The notes below the pieces were generated by a model. That model was not told where the DNA came from. It did no database searches and saw only the letters and a list, made by a program, of their open reading frames with translations. Positions 43,935-53,304 of a stretch of 64,000 bases of DNA are shown one piece after another (position 1 is the stretch's first letter; every line of letters starts with the position of its first letter). Source of the stretch: CAMDTE01 sp964504345 (GTDB lineage Bacteria > Bacteroidota > Bacteroidia > Flavobacteriales > Schleiferiaceae); assembly GCA_964504345.1 (NCBI GenBank), contig CAZDDX010000001.1, forward strand, positions 573,297 to 637,296, given 5' to 3'. A program made the translations under genes and the position numbers.

Positions 43935-44927
43935 ATGGCCCTAAAGCGCCTCATCGTATTGGTTGTCACCGGAGTTAGTGCCTTTCAGGCATGGGCGCAG
44001 GACCCTCATTTCTCGCAGTTTTACGCCAATCCGATCTACTTAAACCCGGCATTTGCTGGTGTTCAGCAGTGTCCAACCGTACACGCTAATTACCGCAATC
44101 AATACCCCGGTATAGGTGTCTACCAAACGTACAGCACGTCCATCGATCAGTATGTTGATGAATTGAACGGCGGTCTTGGGCTCATCGTGTTGCAAGACGA
44201 GTCTGCAAACCGCACCCTGCGCTTGACCGAAGCGTCCCTGGTTTATTCCTACCACCTGAAGGTCAACCGCAAATTCAGCGTATTGACTGGGTTTCAAGGA
44301 ACTTTCCGTCAACGTGCTCTGGATTGGGGAAATTTGACGTTCCCAGATCAAATCGACCCCTTCTACGGCTTTGTTAAACCCACGAACGAAATTGCGCCCA
44401 ACCAAACCAACACCTCCAACGTGGACCTAAGCATTGGCATGGTTGGTTTTACGGAGAACTTTTACTTTGGCGCCTCAGCACACCATTTGACCCAGCCCGA
44501 CGAAGGTTTTTTCCGGAACGGCAACCTTCCAGTGAAGGTTAGTGCACAAGCAGGAGCCACCTTGCGCATGGGCCGCAAACGCCTGTACAACAGCTTGGAC
44601 AACCTACTGATCCCGAACATCGTTTACCAAGGTCAAGGGGGTGCGCACCAAATCACCGCAGGGGTGTCTTTCAACCGTGGACCGGTGAGCGGAGGTTTGG
44701 CTTACCGTCAGGCTTTGGGAGCCGTGAGTTACAATCCTGATGCATTGGTTGTTTTAGTAGGCTTAGCGCCGAACGACGTGCCTTGGCGTTTTGGATACTC
44801 CTACGACTACACCATTTCCCCGTTAAAAAATACTTTGGGCGGAGCACACGAAGTAACTCTTTCGTACCGATTGGCTTGCCGTACCCGCAAGACCCGCTAC
44901 AACGAAATTAAGTGCCCCAAATTTTAA
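43935..44927 (+). CDS. PorP/SprF family type IX secretion membrane protein
   Basis: 330 residues. Signal peptide MALKRLIVLVVTGVSAFQAWAQ, then DPHFSQFYANPIYLNPAFAG, the defining PorP/SprF signature, and barrel strands such as YSYHLKVNRKFSVLTGFQGT. SprF acts with SprB in gliding; PorP is needed for T9SS. Which paralogue this is cannot be settled, but its place before gldJ favours a core T9SS role. The ATG at 43935 follows CGTGCAGA. It is divergent from porU with a 110-base gap and nine bases from gldJ. Confidence 0.9.
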   Translation: MALKRLIVLVVTGVSAFQAWAQDPHFSQFYANPIYLNPAFAGVQQCPTVHANYRNQYPGIGVYQTYSTSIDQYVDELNGGLGLIVLQDESANRTLRLTEASLVYSYHLKVNRKFSVLTGFQGTFRQRALDWGNLTFPDQIDPFYGFVKPTNEIAPNQTNTSNVDLSIGMVGFTENFYFGASAHHLTQPDEGFFRNGNLPVKVSAQAGATLRMGRKRLYNSLDNLLIPNIVYQGQGGAHQITAGVSFNRGPVSGGLAYRQALGAVSYNPDALVVLVGLAPNDVPWRFGYSYDYTISPLKNTLGGAHEVTLSYRLACRTRKTRYNEIKCPKF

Positions 44928-44936
44928 GCTGAAGAG

Positions 44937-46511
44937 ATGAAATCAATTCGCATTGCCGCACTGGCTGCCCTCGCCGTACTGAGCTTGGCCTCTTGTTCAC
45001 GTCCCAAGTCCAGCTCCACGGGCATGAACCTGAACGATAAGAAAAATGGCGGTTTTCAAATCAACCTAAAGTACAAGGGCCAAAAAACCGGTCCCGGCTT
45101 GGTCTTCATTGAAGGCGGTACGTTGATGATGGGCCGTGTTGAAGAAGATTTCCAAAGAGATTGGAACAACCAGCCTAGCCGCGTAACGGTGGCCTCCTTC
45201 TACATGGACGAGAACGAGGTAACAAACGCAGACTACCGCGAATACCTCTACTGGTTGCGTCGTGTATACGACTACGATTACTACCCAGAAATCTACACTT
45301 CTGCCTTGCCGGATACCTTGGTGTGGCGCAATAAATTGGGCTACAACGAGACGTACGTAGAAAACTACTTGCGCCACCCGGCCTACAACTACTATCCAGT
45401 GGTTGGTGTCAACTGGTTGCAATCCATGCGTTATTGCTCTTGGCGTACGGACCGCGTCAACGAACAGATTTTGATCGACAAGGGCGTACTTCGTACGATG
45501 TACGACCAAAAAGACGACCAGAACTTCAACACAGAAACCTATTTGTACAAGCCAAACGAATACACGGCACAGAACAAAAAAGGTCTAAAAGATTTGAATC
45601 CCAACAGCGGATACGGAAAAGAAGGTCGTCCGGTGCGTATTGAAGACGGGATATTGTTACCGAAGTACCGCCTCCCAACAGAGGCCGAGTGGGAGTTTGC
45701 CGCCTATGCAGAAGTGGGTAACCGCGTGTACAACCGCACCCTTGACCGCAATAAATACACTTGGAACGGTTCGAACGTGCGCAACGGCGAGAAAAAAGAA
45801 CGTGGCGATCTGTTGGCCAACTACAAGCGTGGACGTGGCGACAACATGGGTACGGCCGGTTTCTTGAACGACCAAGCCAACATCACCATGCAGGTGCGCT
45901 TCTACCCGCCCAACGACTACGGTTTGTACGACATGGCCGGCAATGTGTCTGAGTGGGTGTTGGACGTATACCGTCCGTTGAGCGGCAGCGACATGTCGGA
46001 TCACCGTCCATTCCGTGGAAATGAGTTCCAGCAGTTTGACAACGATTACCAAGGTTTGGGCGAATTATCCGTCCTAACTGAGCCTCAGTACGACAATGAT
46101 TCCAACGTGGTTCGTTTGCCCGGTCAATTGCCTTCTAAGGCCGTTACCGCTGAACAGAACTTGAAGCGTCGCAACTACCAACAGTCTGATTACCGCGACT
46201 ACTTGGACGGAGACGTGGAGTCATCCATTTACTACGAGAAAGGGTTGGCCGAAGGTGAGCCAGCGATGTACGCTTACGGTGCTACTACCATGATCGGCAA
46301 CCAAACCCGCGTGTACAAGGGCGGTTCTTGGAAAGACCGCGCGTACTGGTTGAGCCCGGGAACACGCCGCTACTTGGAGCAAGACCAAGCCACGGACGAC
46401 ATCGGTTTCCGTTGCGCTATGGACCGCGTTGGCTTCCAAAACGAATCCAGCAAGCGCACCAAGCGCGCTAAAGAAGTGAAGCGCAAGACGTTCCGTCGCT
46501 ACCGCATGTAA
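44937..46511 (+). CDS. gldJ: Gliding motility lipoprotein GldJ
   Basis: 524 residues. Lipobox LSLASC with Cys20, then an FGE/sulfatase-modifying-factor fold: GLVFIEGGTLMMGR, YMDENEVTNADYREYLYWL, PVVGVNWLQSMRYCSWR, RLPTEAEWEFAAYAE, YDMAGNVSEWVLDVY and the C-terminal SWKDRAYWLSPGTRRY. GldJ and GldK share this fold; the neighbours porU, porV and murF match the GldJ locus of F. johnsoniae. The last 20 residues are strongly basic (SKRTKRAKEVKRKTFRRYRM). Ring component at the outer membrane, needed for gliding and T9SS stability. Confidence 0.92.
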   Translation: MKSIRIAALAALAVLSLASCSRPKSSSTGMNLNDKKNGGFQINLKYKGQKTGPGLVFIEGGTLMMGRVEEDFQRDWNNQPSRVTVASFYMDENEVTNADYREYLYWLRRVYDYDYYPEIYTSALPDTLVWRNKLGYNETYVENYLRHPAYNYYPVVGVNWLQSMRYCSWRTDRVNEQILIDKGVLRTMYDQKDDQNFNTETYLYKPNEYTAQNKKGLKDLNPNSGYGKEGRPVRIEDGILLPKYRLPTEAEWEFAAYAEVGNRVYNRTLDRNKYTWNGSNVRNGEKKERGDLLANYKRGRGDNMGTAGFLNDQANITMQVRFYPPNDYGLYDMAGNVSEWVLDVYRPLSGSDMSDHRPFRGNEFQQFDNDYQGLGELSVLTEPQYDNDSNVVRLPGQLPSKAVTAEQNLKRRNYQQSDYRDYLDGDVESSIYYEKGLAEGEPAMYAYGATTMIGNQTRVYKGGSWKDRAYWLSPGTRRYLEQDQATDDIGFRCAMDRVGFQNESSKRTKRAKEVKRKTFRRYRM

Positions 46512-46526
46512 TGGAGCAAGTCCTTT

Positions 46527-46558
46527 AGAAAAAAAGCCACCCTCGGGTGGCTTTTTTT
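46527..46558 (+). terminator. Rho-independent terminator of the porP/sprF-gldJ operon
   Basis: GCCACCC-TC-GGGTGGC stem (46536-46551) flanked by A7 and followed by T7, 15 bases after the gldJ stop. It isolates murF, which then needs its own promoter. Confidence 0.9.
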
Positions 46559-46570
46559 GTGAACCTTTTG

Positions 46571-46578
46571 CACCTTTG
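46571..46578 (+). promoter_or_regulatory. -7-like promoter element for murF
   Basis: CACCTTTG, one mismatch (C for T at the first base of TAnnTTTG), ends four bases before the murF ATG. Confidence 0.45.
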
Positions 46579-46582
46579 TCCC

Positions 46583-47869
46583 ATGACCACTCCCGAACTG
46601 CATTCTCTATTTCTAAAATCAACTGGGGTTCAAACGGACACCCGCTCGCTTCAACCGGGCCAACTGTATTTTGCTTTGCGCGGAGACCGTTTTGACGGCC
46701 ACAACTACGCGGAAGCCGCATTGGCACATGGTGCGCTTGCCGTTGTGGTGGATCGGGAAGATTGGTCGGATCAAAGCGGCTACATCGTGGTGCCCGACGT
46801 CTTAACCGCTTTGCAGGATTTGGCACGTCACCATCGGATTGCCTGGGGAAAACGCGTGGTGGGCCTCACGGGAAGCAACGGCAAAACCACGGCCAAGGAA
46901 CTCTTCGCACGCGTGGCATCGCGGAAGTACAACGTTTTGGCCACCGTCGGGAATTTAAACAACCACATTGGCGTGCCCCTCACCCTACTGCAATTGAAAC
47001 CCGAGCACGAGTTGGCCGTGGTGGAAATGGGGGCCAACCACCAACGCGAGATTTACGCGCTTGCCGGCATGTGCCTCCCCAACTTGGGCTACATCACCAA
47101 CTACGGAAAAGCGCATTTGGAAGGATTTGGAGGCGTTGAAGGAGTCATCAAGGGGAAATCAGAACTGTACGACCGCCTGCGCGAATGGAACGGAACGGCA
47201 CTCGTGAACTCCAACGACGCCGAGCAAATGCGCCGCACAGAAGTCTTGGAACGTTGGACTTTTGGCACCGATTCCGGTGCCAAAACGCATTACGCAATCC
47301 TGCCCGCGGACGAGCAAGGATTTGCCCAAATTGAGTGTTGTGGAATCCGCGTTCACACGCATTTAACTGGAGCCTTTCAAGCCACCAACATCGCGGCGGC
47401 CATGGCCTTGGCCGATTGGTTAGAAATCAATGCAGAGGAGGCCGCATCGGCCATCAAAAGCTACGTGCCCAAGAACAACCGGGCGGAATGGCGCACCACG
47501 GACCGCAATCGGGTATTGCTCGATGCCTACAACGCCAATCCAAGCAGTACGTTGGCTTCCTTGCAAGCATTTGCCCAACTGCAGAATGCCGAAAATCCTT
47601 TAGTGGTATTGGGCGACATGTTCGAATTGGGGGAATGGGCCGCCGCAGAACACCAAGCCATCTTGGATTGGGTACACACCAACGCTTCGCACTGGTCTGT
47701 TTGGACGGTAGGACCGCTTTACGCTGCCTGCCAAAGGCCGGCCAAACGATCCTTTGCCACCACAGAAGAAGCTCTAAACGAACTTACCACGAATGTTCTA
47801 AATGGAGCCACCGTTTTGATCAAAGGATCCCGCGGGATGGCATTGGAGCAGTTATTGCCCGCGCTTTAA
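46583..47869 (+). CDS. murF: UDP-N-acetylmuramoyl-tripeptide--D-alanyl-D-alanine ligase
   Basis: 428 residues. Last cytoplasmic step adding D-Ala-D-Ala to the muropeptide precursor, with ATP. Motifs: TDTRSLQPGQLYFALRGDRFDGH (N-domain), Walker-type VVGLTGSNGKTTAKEL near residue 95, VEMGANHQREI, HLTGAFQATNIAAAMALADW, and LLDAYNANPSSTLASLQAF. The C-terminal LGDMFELGEWAAAEHQAI and IKGSRGMALEQLL are MurF-specific. Start ATG at 46583 is just after the promoter box; the neighbour of gldJ in related genomes. Confidence 0.97.
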   Translation: MTTPELHSLFLKSTGVQTDTRSLQPGQLYFALRGDRFDGHNYAEAALAHGALAVVVDREDWSDQSGYIVVPDVLTALQDLARHHRIAWGKRVVGLTGSNGKTTAKELFARVASRKYNVLATVGNLNNHIGVPLTLLQLKPEHELAVVEMGANHQREIYALAGMCLPNLGYITNYGKAHLEGFGGVEGVIKGKSELYDRLREWNGTALVNSNDAEQMRRTEVLERWTFGTDSGAKTHYAILPADEQGFAQIECCGIRVHTHLTGAFQATNIAAAMALADWLEINAEEAASAIKSYVPKNNRAEWRTTDRNRVLLDAYNANPSSTLASLQAFAQLQNAENPLVVLGDMFELGEWAAAEHQAILDWVHTNASHWSVWTVGPLYAACQRPAKRSFATTEEALNELTTNVLNGATVLIKGSRGMALEQLLPAL

Positions 47870-47909
47870 CGCCTAAGAAACGCCGCCTTTTGCGTCAAAA
47901 AGCAATTTA

Positions 47910-48602
47910 TCAGAACGTAACCCGATAGCCGGCGGACAACCCCAAACGGAAAGGCAATTCTTCGTCGCGTGAAGAACTGTCGTAGAGCGGGGCAAAACCC
48001 AGATCCAAAACGGCGCCCAACACCAGGCGACCGGAAGTTCCAGTTGCTCGGCTGCCCTGCAGGAGGATGCCACCAGACCAAAAACGTTGGGTAGCTTGTT
48101 CTGTCCAGTCGTTGGCGCCCGCTTGGAACTTGCGCAAAATGTTTACGGACGTCGACGGCCATACTTCCAAGTTCCAGTTTTCGCTGACTTCGGAAATGAA
48201 TCCGGCCCGCAAAGGAAACGTGGTATAATCCCCCCGGTACACCAAGGGTTCTACCGACAGCATCGGGGAAAATTTAGCCACATACCCCCAGCGATTGGTT
48301 TCCACACCAACGCCAACGTGCAAGGCTCCGCGCAGGGCCAGAGCACCAAAGACGCCTCCGCCGTAATTCAAGCCGGGGCCAAAGAGGTTGTTCTCCGGAT
48401 TGGCCACGGTTCCGTCCGGATTGGTGGACAGTCGGCGCAAACCCACCAATCCCGCGCCGCGAACTTCCACAAAGCCCACTTTCTCCTTCAGGTCGCTGTC
48501 CGTGTAGAAAATGGGGCCGGAGGTCTTTTGGGCCCATGCAGTGGAACTTCCGCCCAAGGTTAGGGCAATCACTGCGGCAATCAAACGTGTGGTAGGGTTC
48601 AT
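47910..48602 (-). CDS. Outer-membrane protein, beta-barrel type
   Basis: 230 residues, unknown function. Signal peptide MNPTTRLIAAVIALTLGGSSTAWAQ. The mature protein alternates strand residues (FGALALRGALHVGVGVETNRW, LVLGAVLDLGFAPLYDSSS) and ends in LSAGYRVTF with terminal Phe, as barrels do. The ATG overlaps the stop of alaS (ATGA), so it is translated with alaS, which may be chance. The substrate is unknown. Confidence 0.72.
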   Translation of the reverse strand: MNPTTRLIAAVIALTLGGSSTAWAQKTSGPIFYTDSDLKEKVGFVEVRGAGLVGLRRLSTNPDGTVANPENNLFGPGLNYGGGVFGALALRGALHVGVGVETNRWGYVAKFSPMLSVEPLVYRGDYTTFPLRAGFISEVSENWNLEVWPSTSVNILRKFQAGANDWTEQATQRFWSGGILLQGSRATGTSGRLVLGAVLDLGFAPLYDSSSRDEELPFRLGLSAGYRVTF

Positions 48603-51208
48603 AATTGGCTCAGTTGGTTTTTAAAGGCATCGCGGGCTGCCGAAACGCCACTGGGATTTTTGCCGCCTGCCGAGGCGTAAAAAGGCTGACCGCCACCACC
48701 GCCCTGCACGTGTGCGGCAATGGACTTGATCCATTGGTTGATCTGTGCTCCACGGGCCACCAAATCGTCGGATACGGCCACGTACAGATTCACTTTGTCG
48801 TCCTGCAAAACGGCCAAGAAAATGGCCGACGCCGGCTGCGCCTTGAGTGCAAAGCACAAATCCTTCGCCGCACCACCGTCCAAGGCGCCTTCGTAGGACA
48901 TAAACCGAATGCCGGATACCGTTTCTGCCTGGGCGAGCAATTGATCCTTCAATCCCGCGGCCTTTTCGCGCTGGAGCACCTCCAACTGCTTGGTCATCGA
49001 CGCATTCTCTTCCTTCAACTGCAGAACCGCCTCAACGGGCTTTTGCGCGTTGTTTAGAGCTTCCTGAACCGATTTATACTGCGCCAAGCGGCCGTTAACC
49101 CATTCTTCCGCAGCGCCGCCTGCAACGGCCTCCAAACGACGTACTCCAGACGCCACAGCGCCTTCGCTGGTAATCTTCACCAAACCCAAAGAACCGGTAG
49201 CCGACACGTGGGTACCGCCGCACAACTCAATGCTGTCGCCAAATTGGATGACGCGTACGGTCTCGCCATATTTCTCGCCAAAAAGGGCCATTGCTCCGCG
49301 GGCTTTGGCGGCATCCAACGAGCTGGCGCGGTCCTCCAGCAGCGGGTGATTTGCGCGAATTTCAGCGTTCACCAAGGCCTCCACCTGCGCCAACTCGTCC
49401 GCCCCCACTTTCTGGAAATGCGCAAAGTCAAAACGCAAACCGTCCGGAGACACCAAGGAGCCCTTCTGTTCCACGTGGGTACCCAACACCGTGCGCAAGG
49501 CCGCATGCAGCAAATGGGTGGCACTGTGGTGCGCCGCGGTGCGCGTGCGCGCCGCCGCGTCAACCTCTGCGCGAACGGGCGCGCTCCAATCCGACGCCTC
49601 CGCAGCAACGTAGTGTACCACCTGGCCCGTTTCTTTCTTGGTGTCCACCACCGGCAGCGCCTGACTTCCAACGTACAGCACGCCGCGGTCTCCCACCTGA
49701 CCGCCGCTCTCCGCGTAAAACGGCGTTTGATCCAGAACTACCTGTATTTGCTTGCCTTTGGCAGACTGTACACTGCGGTAACGAACCACCCGAGCGTCGC
49801 AACGCACTTGGTCGTAGCCCACAAAGCGGGAATTTTCGCCGCCCTGCACTTCCATCCAGTCGCCCATTTCCTGGGCCGTGGCGGCACGAGAACGCTCCTT
49901 TTGACGCGTCATTTCCGATTGAAAACCCGCTTCGTCCAGGCCAAAACCGCGCTCGCGTAGAATCAGCGAAGTCAAATCGAGCGGAAAACCAAAGGTGTCG
50001 TACAAACTGAAGGCCTTGGCGCCGTCCACCACACCACCGGCCGACAATTGGGCCATGGTGTCGTCCAGCAAGCGCAAACCCTGTTCCAAGGTGCGCAAAA
50101 AGGCCGCTTCCTCCTCTTGGATGACCTGGGTCACTAACTTCTGTTGCTGACGAATTTCCGGGAAGAAATCGCCCATTTCCCGAGCCAAAACCGCTACCAA
50201 ACGGTACATAAAGGGCGCGGTGCAGCCCAAAGAGCTGTAGCCGTAGCGAACAGCGCGACGCAAAATGCGTCGGATGACGTAGCCCGCTCCGCCGTTGGAG
50301 GGCAACTGACCGTCCGCAATCGTAAAGGCCACGGCCCGAATGTGGTCCGCGATAACGCGGAAGGCCACATCGCCCGCCTCAGATTCGCCGCGCTTCTTGC
50401 CGGTCATGTGCTCCAACTCGGCAATCAACGGCTCAAACACATCCGTGTCGTAGTTGGATTCCTTGCCTTGGATGACTTGGCAGAGACGCTCAAAACCCAT
50501 GCCCGTGTCCACGTGTTGCGCCGGCAGCTTTTCCAAGGAACCGTCGGCCTTGCGCAAAAATTCCATGAACACGTTGTTCCAAATCTCAATCACCCGCGGG
50601 TGGTCGTTGTTCACCAAGTCCGCTCCCGGGACGGCCGCGCGATCGGCTGCAGAGCGCAAATCCACGTGAATTTCCGAACAGGGTCCGCAGGGACCGGTGT
50701 CGCCCATTTCCCAGAAATTGTCCTTCTTGGAACCGTATAAAATGCGCTCTTCGGGAACAAACCGACGCCAAATGGCTTTGGCCTCCTCGTCCGGCGCCAA
50801 ACCGTCCTGCTTGTCGCCCCCAAAAACCGTCACGTACAGGCGATCTTTGTCAATTTTATAGACCTCCGTCAGCAACTCCCAAGCCCACGTCAACGCTTCC
50901 TCCTTGAAGTAATCGCCAAAGCTCCAATTGCCCAGCATTTCAAACATCGTGTGGTGGTACGTATCGTGCCCTACCTCTTCAAGATCGTTGTGCTTCCCAG
51001 AAACGCGGAGGCATTTTTGCGTGTCCGCAATTCGCGGATGCACCACCGGAGCCACGCCCAAAAAGACGTCTTTGAACGGATTCATGCCTGCGTTGGTAAA
51101 CAACAACGTGGGGTCGTCCTTGATCACCAGTGGTGCCGACGGTACTACGGCATGGCCTTTGGAGGCAAAAAAGTCGAGAAAAGTTTGGCGGATTTGGCGC
51201 GCGGTCAT
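48599..51208 (-). CDS. alaS: Alanine--tRNA ligase
   Basis: 869 residues. Charges tRNA-Ala and edits Ser/Gly mischarging. Start MTARQIRQTFLDFFASKGHA, class II catalytic motifs (FTNAGMNPFKDVFLG, SGKHNDLEEVGHDTYHHTMFEMLGNWSFGDYFK split), the tRNA-recognition region, the editing domain with HHSATHLLHAALRTVLG and the zinc site in ELCGGTHVSATGSLG, and the C-Ala domain with a Gly-rich HVQGGGGGQPFYASAGGKN. Normal length. It is divergent from the M23 gene and the promoter box TATTTTTG lies 20 bases before the ATG. Confidence 0.97.
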   Translation of the reverse strand: MTARQIRQTFLDFFASKGHAVVPSAPLVIKDDPTLLFTNAGMNPFKDVFLGVAPVVHPRIADTQKCLRVSGKHNDLEEVGHDTYHHTMFEMLGNWSFGDYFKEEALTWAWELLTEVYKIDKDRLYVTVFGGDKQDGLAPDEEAKAIWRRFVPEERILYGSKKDNFWEMGDTGPCGPCSEIHVDLRSAADRAAVPGADLVNNDHPRVIEIWNNVFMEFLRKADGSLEKLPAQHVDTGMGFERLCQVIQGKESNYDTDVFEPLIAELEHMTGKKRGESEAGDVAFRVIADHIRAVAFTIADGQLPSNGGAGYVIRRILRRAVRYGYSSLGCTAPFMYRLVAVLAREMGDFFPEIRQQQKLVTQVIQEEEAAFLRTLEQGLRLLDDTMAQLSAGGVVDGAKAFSLYDTFGFPLDLTSLILRERGFGLDEAGFQSEMTRQKERSRAATAQEMGDWMEVQGGENSRFVGYDQVRCDARVVRYRSVQSAKGKQIQVVLDQTPFYAESGGQVGDRGVLYVGSQALPVVDTKKETGQVVHYVAAEASDWSAPVRAEVDAAARTRTAAHHSATHLLHAALRTVLGTHVEQKGSLVSPDGLRFDFAHFQKVGADELAQVEALVNAEIRANHPLLEDRASSLDAAKARGAMALFGEKYGETVRVIQFGDSIELCGGTHVSATGSLGLVKITSEGAVASGVRRLEAVAGGAAEEWVNGRLAQYKSVQEALNNAQKPVEAVLQLKEENASMTKQLEVLQREKAAGLKDQLLAQAETVSGIRFMSYEGALDGGAAKDLCFALKAQPASAIFLAVLQDDKVNLYVAVSDDLVARGAQINQWIKSIAAHVQGGGGGQPFYASAGGKNPSGVSAARDAFKNQLSQL

Positions 51209-51228
51209 GTGTACTATCTTAGAAGCAT

Positions 51229-51236
51229 CAAAAATA
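51229..51236 (-). promoter_or_regulatory. -7 promoter element for alaS
   Basis: TATTTTTG on the minus strand, an exact TAnnTTTG match, 20 bases before the alaS start. Confidence 0.5.
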
Positions 51237-51247
51237 GGGCATAATCC

Positions 51248-52225
51248 GTGGCGCGCAGAACCAAGTACTACTACGACCCCCTCTCCATGGCGTTCAAAAA
51301 AATTGAACGCACGTGGAAGCACTGGGTACGCGACGTTTCCCTCTTTGCCCTGACCACCAGTTTGGTGGGAATCCTCCTGTTTTTCCTGCTCTCCGCCGTG
51401 TTCGACTCCCCCCGCGAGAAGCAACTGCAGCGGGAACTGGATGAGACCAACCTTCAAATGGAGGCCCTGGAAGAGCGTATTGAAGCCATGGACGAGGCAC
51501 TGAGCGCGTTGGAGACCCGCGACAACGAGGTCTACCGCTTGGTTTTTGAAACGGATCCGCTGCCGCACGAATTGCGCCGAAACCTGGGCAATACGGACCG
51601 ACGGTACGCACAAATTCGCGGCATGAGCAACGGGGCGCTGCTGGAACGCGTCGACCGCAAGGCCGAAGAAATGGGCAAACGCTTGTACGTGCAGTCCAAA
51701 TCCCTGGACGAAGTGGTGTCCTTGGCCCAGAATAAAAAACAACTTTTGGAGGCCATCCCGGCCATCCGTCCGGTTCCCGCCAAACGCAACGTTCGGCTGG
51801 CCTCCGGCTACGGCTACCGCGTCCACCCCATATACAAGGTGCGCAAAATGCATTCCGGCATAGACTTTACGGCCAAAACCGGCACGCCCATCTACGCCGC
51901 AGGCAACGGAACGGTGGTCCACCCTGGAGACCTCGGCGGTAGTGGTTACGGAATACAAATCGTTATTTCACACGGATACGGGTACCATACCCTGTACGCC
52001 CACCTGTCCCGGGCCGCGGCGCGTCCGGGCCAGCGCGTCAAGCGCGGCGACCTCATCGGTTATGTAGGCAGCACCGGCCGTTCCACCGCTCCACACCTCC
52101 ACTACGAAGTGATCAAAAACGGTCGGAAAATCAACCCCATCAATTTCTTTTTCAACGACCTCTCCCCGGCCGAATACGCCGCATTGGTGGAAGAAGCCAA
52201 CCGCACCAACCAGTCGTTTGACTGA
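51248..52225 (+). CDS. M23 family metallopeptidase, membrane-anchored
   Basis: 325 residues. GTG start. Basic N-terminus, one membrane segment about residues 30-50 (LFALTTSLVGILLFFLLSAVF), a coiled coil (REKQLQRELDETNLQMEALEERIEAMDEAL, split) and a C-terminal lysostaphin-type domain. Zinc residues: HSGIDFTA (H..D), and HLHYE with the second His pair; GIQIVISHGYGYHTLYAHLSR is also typical. It cuts peptidoglycan cross-links or works as a scaffold for divisome enzymes. Divergent from alaS and in line with the next gene group. Confidence 0.93.
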   Translation: MARRTKYYYDPLSMAFKKIERTWKHWVRDVSLFALTTSLVGILLFFLLSAVFDSPREKQLQRELDETNLQMEALEERIEAMDEALSALETRDNEVYRLVFETDPLPHELRRNLGNTDRRYAQIRGMSNGALLERVDRKAEEMGKRLYVQSKSLDEVVSLAQNKKQLLEAIPAIRPVPAKRNVRLASGYGYRVHPIYKVRKMHSGIDFTAKTGTPIYAAGNGTVVHPGDLGGSGYGIQIVISHGYGYHTLYAHLSRAAARPGQRVKRGDLIGYVGSTGRSTAPHLHYEVIKNGRKINPINFFFNDLSPAEYAALVEEANRTNQSFD

Positions 52226-52287
52226 GTTTGGGAATGCGCTAGCCGATCGGGCAACAGCCCCGCACGGCTTCCTCTAAATAGTGGTTT

Positions 52288-53199
52288 TTACTTCAAACGC
52301 AAACGCTGCCCCGCATATATGGGCCGTCGCTCGCTGATGCCGTTCACGCGGCACAACTCCTGAACTGTTGTTCCGTTGCGCTTGGCAATGGAGTACAACG
52401 TATCTCCGCTCTTCACGCGATAAACCGCACTCGGCGCCGGTGGCGCCTCGTGCAACGCCTCGTTGTCCGCCGTGGACAGTGAAGCGGCCTTGGGCTTGTG
52501 GTATGCCCACTTACCTTGGTGCAGCAAAACGTTTGGATCGCGCAGGGCACCCGTCTTGAAATCGATTAAAAATTCTGGATTGAACGCAGAGCCCATGTAC
52601 CGCACCTCAAAATGCAAATGGGGGCCAGACGACCTGCCGGTACTTCCGCCCAAACCAATGGGGTCACCTGCCTTCACGTACTCATTGGGATCTACAAACA
52701 AAGCGCTCAAATGGCCATAGTACGTTTCTAGACCTGAAAAATGGCGCATGACCACCAAATTTCCGTATCCACCGTAGTTGTAGTCGGAGTAGCGGATTTT
52801 GCCGTCAAAAGCAGCAAAAACTGTATCTCCCGTGGTCAATTTCAAATCAATACCGTGGTGCATGCGGCGGTGACGCCATCCGTAGGCTGAAACCACTTCC
52901 CCGCGCACCGGAGTGCGGTAACGTCGGTGGCGAATGTCCGTTGCGCAGAGCCACAAGGTGTCTTGCTGCTGGGACCAATCAAAATCCAAAACATGCACTT
53001 TCGTAGTATCCCAATGCATGCGGAACACTTCCGGTTCCTTGTATTCAAATCGACGAAGTACTTTGTCCGACGTCGCGATGCTGTCCAAATCAACCGCGCG
53101 AGCCGCCAAAGCTGCGAAACGTTGCGTTTGTCCGTTTGCACCCGCACCCGCCACAAGCAGTAGCAGTAAAATGAGGGGTCGGAGGAAGGAACGAAACAC
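52288..53199 (-). CDS. M23 family metallopeptidase with C-terminal LysM
   Basis: 303 residues. Signal peptide from the GTG at 53199 (VFRSFLRPLILLLLLVAGAGANGQ), M23 domain with VVSAYGWRHRRMHHGIDLKLTTGD and GGSTGRSSGPHLHFEV carrying the zinc His/Asp, a linker, and a C-terminal LysM (YRVKSGDTLYSIAKRNGTTV ... GQRLRLK). A secreted peptidoglycan endopeptidase held to the wall by LysM. An upstream ATG (53289) is disfavoured because it precedes the signal peptide by 30 residues. Convergent with the other M23 gene. Confidence 0.92.
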   Translation of the reverse strand: MFRSFLRPLILLLLLVAGAGANGQTQRFAALAARAVDLDSIATSDKVLRRFEYKEPEVFRMHWDTTKVHVLDFDWSQQQDTLWLCATDIRHRRYRTPVRGEVVSAYGWRHRRMHHGIDLKLTTGDTVFAAFDGKIRYSDYNYGGYGNLVVMRHFSGLETYYGHLSALFVDPNEYVKAGDPIGLGGSTGRSSGPHLHFEVRYMGSAFNPEFLIDFKTGALRDPNVLLHQGKWAYHKPKAASLSTADNEALHEAPPAPSAVYRVKSGDTLYSIAKRNGTTVQELCRVNGISERRPIYAGQRLRLK

Positions 53200-53304
53200 G
53201 TGTTGTTTTTTTGCGAGAAAGGCGAATATACAAAAAAAGGCGGTAATTTTGGGTAAATTCTCGTGCGGAGACCTGCCCAAATCCGCCATCAGTAAGAAAA
53301 AACC

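Noticed and set aside
52226..52287. A regulatory element or terminator between two convergent M23 genes
   Set aside because: No stable stem with a T run could be found in this 62-base gap.
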